Assembly: GCF_921293095.1 (NCBI RefSeq) | Contig: NC_060258.1 | Span: 7,764,607-7,828,606, forward strand | From: Ischnura elegans | Taxonomy: Eukaryota; Arthropoda; Insecta; Odonata; Coenagrionidae | Reading direction: 5' to 3' | Length of the DNA: 64,000 bases | Shown here: positions 58,327 to 64,000 of the stretch, piece by piece | How the letters are laid out: the number at the start of each line of letters is the position of its first letter | How positions within the stretch are numbered: position 1 is the first letter of the stretch | The notes under the pieces: model-generated | Told to the model about the DNA's origin: nothing | What the model saw: only the letters and a program-made list of their open reading frames with translations | The model's database searches: none | Position numbers and translations under genes: made by a program

Positions 58327-59096
58327 TACCACGCAAGTCAAGACTCAAAGCATAGAGACGGCATTACCAAGATGAATGGAAACAATCGCAGTTAGCGCGG
58401 CAGTTTGTTTCTAAGCTGGCATTTATGCGGCTATTGCGACGACAACATATGATATATCACGTTTTTAAAATACATTTTAAATTAAGTTTGCTGTTAGATT
58501 AATAAGAAATATATTTCATATTTCGATAAATTTATAGCCAACCTTAAAGTAAGCCTATAAGTTTCACTGAATACGATAACACCAATGAAATTAATTTCGT
58601 AAAATAAAACATTGCAGTATTTAGCTAACATGGTGATAGACACTGAAATATTTTTTCGAAGGCAATAGACTCTTCAGTTTCGGGAAAAGTATTAAAATAA
58701 TTTTTAAAAGATACCACGCAAGTCAAGACTCAAAACATAGAGACGGCATTACCATGATGATTGGAAACAATCGCAGTTAGCGCGGCAGTTTGTTTCTAAG
58801 CTGGCATGTATGCGGCTATTGCGACGACAACATATGATATATCACGTTTTTAAAATACATTTTAAATTAATTTTGCTGTTAAATTAAAAAGAAATATATT
58901 TTATATTTCGAGAAATTTATAGCCAACCTTAAAGTAAGCCTATAAGTTCCACTGAATACAATAACACCAATAAAATTAATTTCGTAAAATAAAACATTGC
59001 AGTATTTAGCTAACATGGTGATATACACTGAAATATTTTTTCGAAGGCAATAGACTCTTCAGTTTCGGGAATAGTATTAAAATAATTTTTAAAAGC
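58327..59096. repeat. 385 bp tandem duplication
   Basis: 58327-58711 and 58712-59096 are direct repeats, from TACCACGCAAGTCAAGACTC to AAAATAATTTTTAAAAG, with only scattered substitutions. No coding frame lies across them. Confidence 0.9.
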
Positions 59097-59611
59097 TACA
59101 ATTTGTTATTAAAAAGGATGTCGTTTAATAGGAGACCAAAATATATTTTACGTCACCTTTATTTTCCCTTGCGCCAGGAAATAAGCACAGGATGTAAGAA
59201 ATAAGAAATAATACTGGATTTCAAGAGCCATATTTCATTTTATAATGACGTCAATAAATGTTTTACAACCTTCTTCCATGGTGTTACCATGGAAGTCATT
59301 CCTCCTTCTTCAAATAGTGTTACCTTCGGTTTGAAAACAATAGTAATTTTATTCACCTTTAGCTAAAACCAAGAGGCAAGATGCTAAAGTCATAGTATCT
59401 TAGAAGCCATTTCAGTAATTATGTATGAGTTTGCTGATCGGGAAATTGATTAGTTTTTTTACAGGGATTAAAACTTGGGAAAACACCTGGATTCCCAAAA
59501 GTGACGTCACAAGCCGAGTGATCATGCCCTATCGTCACGGAAGTCGGCCAGATCTATGTATGGTCACTAAAGATCGGTGCTTCGTGACAAGTTTATGGTC
59601 AAGGTCAAGCA
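59097..59611. other. No gene recognised
   Basis: AT-rich. A palindromic CCATGGTGTTACCATGG lies near 59277. Nothing else was identified. Confidence 0.35.
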
Positions 59612-59614
59612 TTA

Positions 59615-60622
59615 TGCCTTGTTTCCACTACGCCCTTCTTACGCGGGTTAGCGCTGACCCGGGTTACATATCGTTGTGGAAACGGCAGTTAGCGCCAACC
59701 CCGGTCAGAATTGTAACCCGGGTTGGCTGACGCGGGTTAGCAGTTAACGCGGGTTAGAAATCGTAGTGGGAACGCTAGTTTCCGGATCTAGTGAGCAATT
59801 GACGAACGTATTTCGTATAACAACCACGAGACCAGACAATTATCGAAGGCAGGAAAAACGTTGCGAGTACATATTTTTTTAAATAAGAGCGGGGATGGCC
59901 AATCCTGAGAGAAAGAATTTTTTAGACGACGAGACGGAGAACCTGCTCTCGATTTATGAAGAGGAAAATATGCAACGGAGGTTTCGGGGTACATTTAAAG
60001 GCCACAAACAGGTGTTGGCAGACTTAGCTGCTCGGGTATAAAAGGGGCCTATGTTGACATCGCAGAATACCTCCATCACTGCAAGATCTGACCCAAACTT
60101 GAGGTAGTACATTGCAATCGCTATCCTTAAGAGACGAGAATAGCTTCTCGCGTGCGCGTACTTATTTTAGCGATGCTAGTCATTATTCCATTGCACAGCA
60201 TTTGAAATTATCCCGCTGGATACGATATGTTTTTTGAATGCATCGGGTCATTTGGGAACATCTCCATCCCAAAACCCCTGACTGCTAACAAACCGTCAAC
60301 TTCTTCTTATGTAATGCCGGGGTTTTCTTCGTAACCTATTTATAATATAGGCCCTCAGGTTCTTCCTCCGTCGCATTTCTTCTTCCATTTGTTCCGGAGG
60401 CGGATCCAATTTCGCCACAGCATTAAATAAATGTTGATCAAAGGCAACAATCTAGCTACTTGAACCTACATTTTCATCACACGCTATTTCGTTACTCAAC
60501 TATTTACCTCCCCCAAACTTCTGTTCCCGGCAGGGTATTCGAACAAACTTCCCGTTGGAACGCTGGTCAGGTTACCCATCATTCCCTAACCGCTGTAGAC
60601 CCTTCGTAGTGGAAACAAGGCA
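59615..60622 (+). mobile_element. PIF/Harbinger-type element, 1.0 kb
   Basis: Perfect 18 bp terminal inverted repeats, TGCCTTGTTTCCACTACG, bound the element. TTA flanks both sides (59612-59614 and 60623-60625), the 3 bp TWA duplication typical of PIF/Harbinger. Near the left end the motif ACGCGGGTTAGC and its variants recur several times. The interior keeps a Myb/SANT-like remnant. No transposase catalytic region is visible, so it is non-autonomous. Confidence 0.85.
59894..60041 (+). pseudogene. Myb/SANT-like DNA-binding remnant of Harbinger
   Basis: A 48-codon frame contains FLDDETENLLSIYEEE, then RFRGTFKGHKQVLADLA. This matches the spacing of the first two helices of the Myb/SANT-like domain encoded by the second gene of PIF/Harbinger elements. 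The frame stops where the third helix should follow, and no further coding sequence is kept. It would normally help its transposase bind the element's DNA, but here it is too short to be functional. Confidence 0.55.
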
Positions 60623-60625
60623 TTA

Positions 60626-61296
60626 GTCAATTTCTCAAACAGTTTATTTCATTGACTACGCAGGCTTTGATTCCACAAATGTGATGACCCCGTCGAAATT
60701 TTTTTTGTGAGAGAAAGGCATTAATATTTGCTTGGACAAATGATTTCGGTCTTGGTTCGAATTGAGGTACGTGGTTTCTTATGTTATTGTTTAATTCTGG
60801 TGTATTAAAGGTGTCAGAGTTGTTATTGGAACAAAGAAATTCCTCGAGTCTTCGAAAGAAGGGTAAATCGGATCCAATAGAAACAATTTTTGTGTGGAAT
60901 TTGAAAGAGATGTAAATATAGTTGAGACTGAACATTTTTCATTAACTTGGTGAGAAGAATGGTCACTCTTTAATGCATCGTAGGTTACCTGAATTTGAGA
61001 ATACTAATTTGATAAACTTCATTGATTTATCATTGTGGAATCGATGTTTGTGACGTATCCACATGATGACGGAGGATTGAGTGCTAATTGCTACTTCCCT
61101 TGAGTTTTGAAGGAACTCATTTTCATCACAGCTACTCGAACTGAACCATCCAAACAGTTTTTCAACTATTTCGATTCTCACTCTTTGCAGTTCAAACATT
61201 GTATCCAATCCACTGTATTCTTGGAACTTGAATACCACTCATTGAAAAGTTTGCAAGCCTACTCGTCTCCTTCATCACAACCATCCCTATCTGTAA
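60626..61296. other. No gene recognised
   Basis: Two minus-strand frames of 102 and 91 codons (60627-60935 and 60963-61238) are present. They are Asn/Ser/Phe-rich and show no motif I can assign. They could be decayed exons or chance frames. Confidence 0.35.
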
Positions 61297-61529
61297 AGGC
61301 CTGTTTACACGATGCATTAATACTTACAAGTTAATGTCTGTTTTCGTGAATGATTTTTGAGGACCGGAACGGAACATGTATGAATGCGTGAACCAAATTA
61401 GAACAGGTTCTATTTTCTGTGAATGCATTCGCACAAGTTGGGTGGAAATGGTGCATTTTGGCGTTCATTCTCACGTTCACACATTTAGATAATAACCAGT
61501 GCGTACTAATGCATTGCGTAAACCGGCCT
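61297..61529 (+). mobile_element. GGCCTGTTTACACG MITE, 233 bp
   Basis: The ends AGGCCTGTTTACACGATGC and GCATTGCGTAAACCGGCCT are imperfect inverted repeats. TAA flanks both sides (61294-61296 and 61530-61532), consistent with a PIF/Harbinger-type 3 bp duplication. A second copy is at 50943-51189. Confidence 0.8.
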
Positions 61530-61532
61530 TAA

Positions 61533-62495
61533 GATTATTCAACCTCTTTCGGTCCTGCCCCACTCTCCCGTGATGGTTTTGCCCCTCGACACACAGCACA
61601 AAAAATGTGCCAATAAAAGTAATCCATAATATCGTGTATCCATTATCAATTATTCGTCTACACGGGCTTAAAACACAACTCAAAACACTAAGTTATCATA
61701 TTAACTTACTGTTGGTAAATCAAATCAGCATATAAGCTGCCAGATCCTAAACAAACTTAAATCGTTCAGAAATAATAACAAATAAAAATCCTTAATAAAA
61801 CTGTCTAATATTTGAAATATTCACAGAAACTAAACGGCGGCCTCTACAAAAAGGAAAAAGAGCTCGATCTGCTGGTAATGGCAGCCACTTCAACTACTTT
61901 ATATGTAATATTGCTGCTTGAAAGCAACAACTACCAGGTGATTTAAAGGGCCGGTTTGATCCGCCCTGTCAGTTTTGCTCCATTCTAACCTGCATCATTC
62001 TTCTTACGTCAATTCATGCTGATCTTTGCTTATACTTTGGCATTGTGTGAATGAATGAGGTATGACAATGTGACAAGTGTTAAAAACCTGCTGTAGCATT
62101 GATGAAAGATAACTTTGAATGATAACTGCTTCAATCATTGATTTCGTCTTGAAACAATTTTCCTAGCAAAATATTTTCAAACCCAGTCACACATACCTAT
62201 ATATGCTATTCTTTCAATCAGCAAAGTAGCCTTGAATTTTAAGAAATCTTTTAGCACAACTAAATTAGTGTATTCGTTCATTACGGTGACTGTTGAGATG
62301 CCATGTAGGTGAAGCCTGTCATGAGTTATTTCAATCAATGCAATTTAAATTAAAATTTTACCTCAGGGCCATTCATCTAAAATGCATGTAGGACCCTGTG
62401 AAAACTGGCATCAGCACCTTGGCTTTTATTTCAAAACTTTTTTGTGCAGTATAGCATTTAAATTATTTATAAATAGGTTGATTTTACTTTTCAAA
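61533..62495. other. AT-rich DNA, no gene recognised
   Basis: No coding pattern or element end was recognised. Confidence 0.35.
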
Positions 62496-62499
62496 GAAC

Positions 62500-62885
62500 T
62501 TTTTTATCAAGTCATAAACATCTTAGAAACATCAGAAATGGCCATTGTGGAAATGGAGGGGAAGCATCGATTTTATTTTGTCTATAATGTGGTAATATTA
62601 ATATTTAATTGGGAATGTTGACCATGCCTTTCTTTCTGTTGACAGTGTCAATTTTTTAATCAAGTTATAGACGTCCTAGAAACATCAAAAATGGCCATAT
62701 TATGCTACCACTTAATGACCGAGTGTCATCTATAGATGACGGCAGGCTTCGCTTGACAAAATTTTCGGATCTGGGCAAAGTTAAAATTTAATTTTGGGCT
62801 AAATGTGTTAAGGGGAAACATCAATTTTATGATGTCCATAATGTGGTCATATTAATGATGAAACTGGAATGTTAAAAATTTCTTT
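62500..62885. repeat. Diverged tandem duplication with a ~105 bp insertion
   Basis: The left unit (62500-62630) has TTTATCAAGTCATAAACATC, CTTAGAAACATCAGAAATGG, GAAGCATCGATTTTA and ATAATGTGGTAATATTAAT. The right unit (62652-62880) has the same landmarks with changes. It is split after AAAATGGCCAT by about 105 bp (62704-62808), which include TGTCATCTATAGATGACGGC. Confidence 0.6.
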
Positions 62886-63469
62886 TTGCTACATTGGTTT
62901 CTGATTTTTTTCTCTAAATTGCAAGACATTGTATATAATTGATTGGGAAGTGCATTTTAAATTTCATAATTGTTTGAAAATCCTGAAAATGTGTCAATTT
63001 TGACTAGTTTTTTCTTTCCAACTGTGATAATTGCTAAAAGTACAAATGATAAGTATTTTTTACTTTTTCGAATGGCAAAGTTACTTTAATAAACACAAAT
63101 ATTGTTGACTTTGATTATAAATTACTATTGAATGTGAAAGTGTTGCACATTCTAGAGGGGAAACATCTCAGTAAAGCCATTTACAAAAATCAACAGTATT
63201 TGCTTAAATATAATGTAATATCTTATCCAGGAGTCCTAAGTGGTGTTGGGCGATATGCTGGGTGCCAGTGTGGGTAAATACCGCCCAAACTCCCAATGGC
63301 AGGGGTGCTAGGTTGAGGGTAGGAATAATTAGTAGTAGTGTTTCTTTTAGAGGGTGCGTCGGCAGCTAAGGCCATTTTGCACCACTCACTGACTGGAATT
63401 GATAAAGGGGAATAGGCCCGTTCTTAAATTAACATGTCAATAATTTACAAGAGGTGTCATTTATATTTT
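62886..63469. other. AT-rich DNA downstream of the LINE end
   Basis: No gene recognised. The part next to 63470 would be the LINE's 3' untranslated region on the minus strand. Confidence 0.35.
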
Positions 63470-63835
63470 TTATATTTTATTGAAAAGTCGATTTGAGTGT
63501 AAGAATGCTATCAGTCGGGAAATGTTTTCAGGAGTGTCTCCTAGTGCCTCTGCCAGGTTATCTCCGAGCTTGTGATTCACCCATGCAGTACGATATCTTG
63601 CACAGTCCGTCAGGATATGTCACACTGTATGTGGAAAATGGCAATTTAAGCATTGGGGCTGTATTCTCTCTTCGGTGAAGAGGTATGAATGGGTTAATAA
63701 GCAGTGGCCAATTCTTAAGCTTGCTAAAACCACTTCCTCCCTGCGGACATTTCTTATAGAGGAATAATTGAATTTTAGTTTAGTATTAAGTCTCTCAGAG
63801 TACGTGGGGACGGACAACTTACTACTTGCTGGCTC
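63470..63835 (-). pseudogene. Non-LTR retrotransposon (Jockey/I-type) ORF2 C-terminus
   Basis: On the minus strand the frame reads RREEVVLASLRIGHCLLTHS, then a CLNCHFPHTV zinc-knuckle-like half. After a single in-frame TGA it reads HILTDCARYRTAWVN and ends at a TAA at 63470-63472. The order, an RReEvvLxxLRIGHxxLTH block followed by CxxC and HIL-C, is the classic C-terminal region of Jockey- and I-type LINE polyproteins. The TGA replaces the residue between HTV and HIL. Upstream toward the window edge the RNase H or reverse transcriptase could not be followed. It is an inactive 3' end fragment. Confidence 0.75.
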
Positions 63836-64000
63836 GTAAACCTGTTCATCTGCGAGTTTCAGAGGAGGATATGCAGAAAGACAGGGTGATGAATGAAAAA
63901 AAATGTAGGAAGTAGAACCAACTGATAATACTCACGCTCTCACCAACTGTGAAGATGGCAAAGCCAAATGATGAAGTCTGGCTCCCAAAAATCCCGACAC
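63836..64000. other. Window edge, unresolved
   Basis: May be the continuation of the LINE, but I see no clear domain. Confidence 0.3.

Noticed and set aside
58145-58348. 67-codon minus-strand frame
   Set aside because: It spans the right terminal repeat and target duplication of the Mutator-like element, so it is not a conserved gene.
60627-61238. Two minus-strand frames as a host gene
   Set aside because: No motif, no clear splice sites and strongly biased AT-rich composition.

Overview
This is eukaryotic nuclear DNA, most likely from an arthropod and probably an insect. It is AT-rich, has no bacterial-style gene packing, and carries a C2H2 zinc-finger gene plus remnants of piggyBac, Penelope, Ty3/gypsy-like, LINE, PIF/Harbinger, hAT-like and Mutator-like elements. 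The species cannot be named from sequence alone. Most of the open frames are repeat artefacts. Only two long frames look like real protein: a zinc-finger protein at 14922-16382 (-) and a Penelope-like reverse transcriptase/GIY-YIG protein at 47163-48428 (+).

Region 1 (1-11668) and region 3 (21721-41920) are two tandem arrays built from the same parts. Part E is a 3.55 kb non-coding element. Read on the minus strand it looks like a non-autonomous Helitron: it starts TCCC with a TATATA and GACTGACTGA-rich 5' end, ends in a hairpin-rich CGAG 3' end, and sits between a host A and a host T at every outer junction. Part S is a 1.88 kb spacer carrying a decayed piggyBac transposase fragment. Array 1 reads (partial E)-S-E-S-E. 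Array 2 reads E'(diverged, 2.25 kb)-E-S-E-S-E-E. Two E-E junctions are fused head to tail with no extra base. The E-S units are nearly identical, so amplification was recent.

Region 2 (11669-21720) lies between the arrays. It holds the zinc-finger gene, whose 3' end still carries decayed extra fingers, and a Ty3/gypsy-like RNase H fragment split by a 298 bp hAT-type MITE with an 8 bp target-site duplication. It also holds a degenerate tandem repeat and one copy of a dispersed TIR repeat family, here called R.

Region 4 (41921-64000) is a mosaic of nested mobile elements. It contains R copies, and a 5'-truncated Penelope-like element arranged as a partly deleted inverted dimer with a 15 bp target-site duplication. 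A 1.1 kb segmental tandem duplication follows, then a 2.2 kb TIR element and a 1.6 kb hAT-like element. Next is a 1.48 kb Mutator-like element with a 9 bp target-site duplication, filled by a minisatellite that shares its terminal repeat motif. A 385 bp tandem duplication, a PIF/Harbinger derivative with a Myb/SANT-like remnant, small MITEs and a LINE 3' end complete the region.

No operon, CRISPR array, rRNA or tRNA gene was recognised. Apart from the zinc-finger gene, the window is essentially a transposon graveyard with one recent rolling-circle-like amplification on top.
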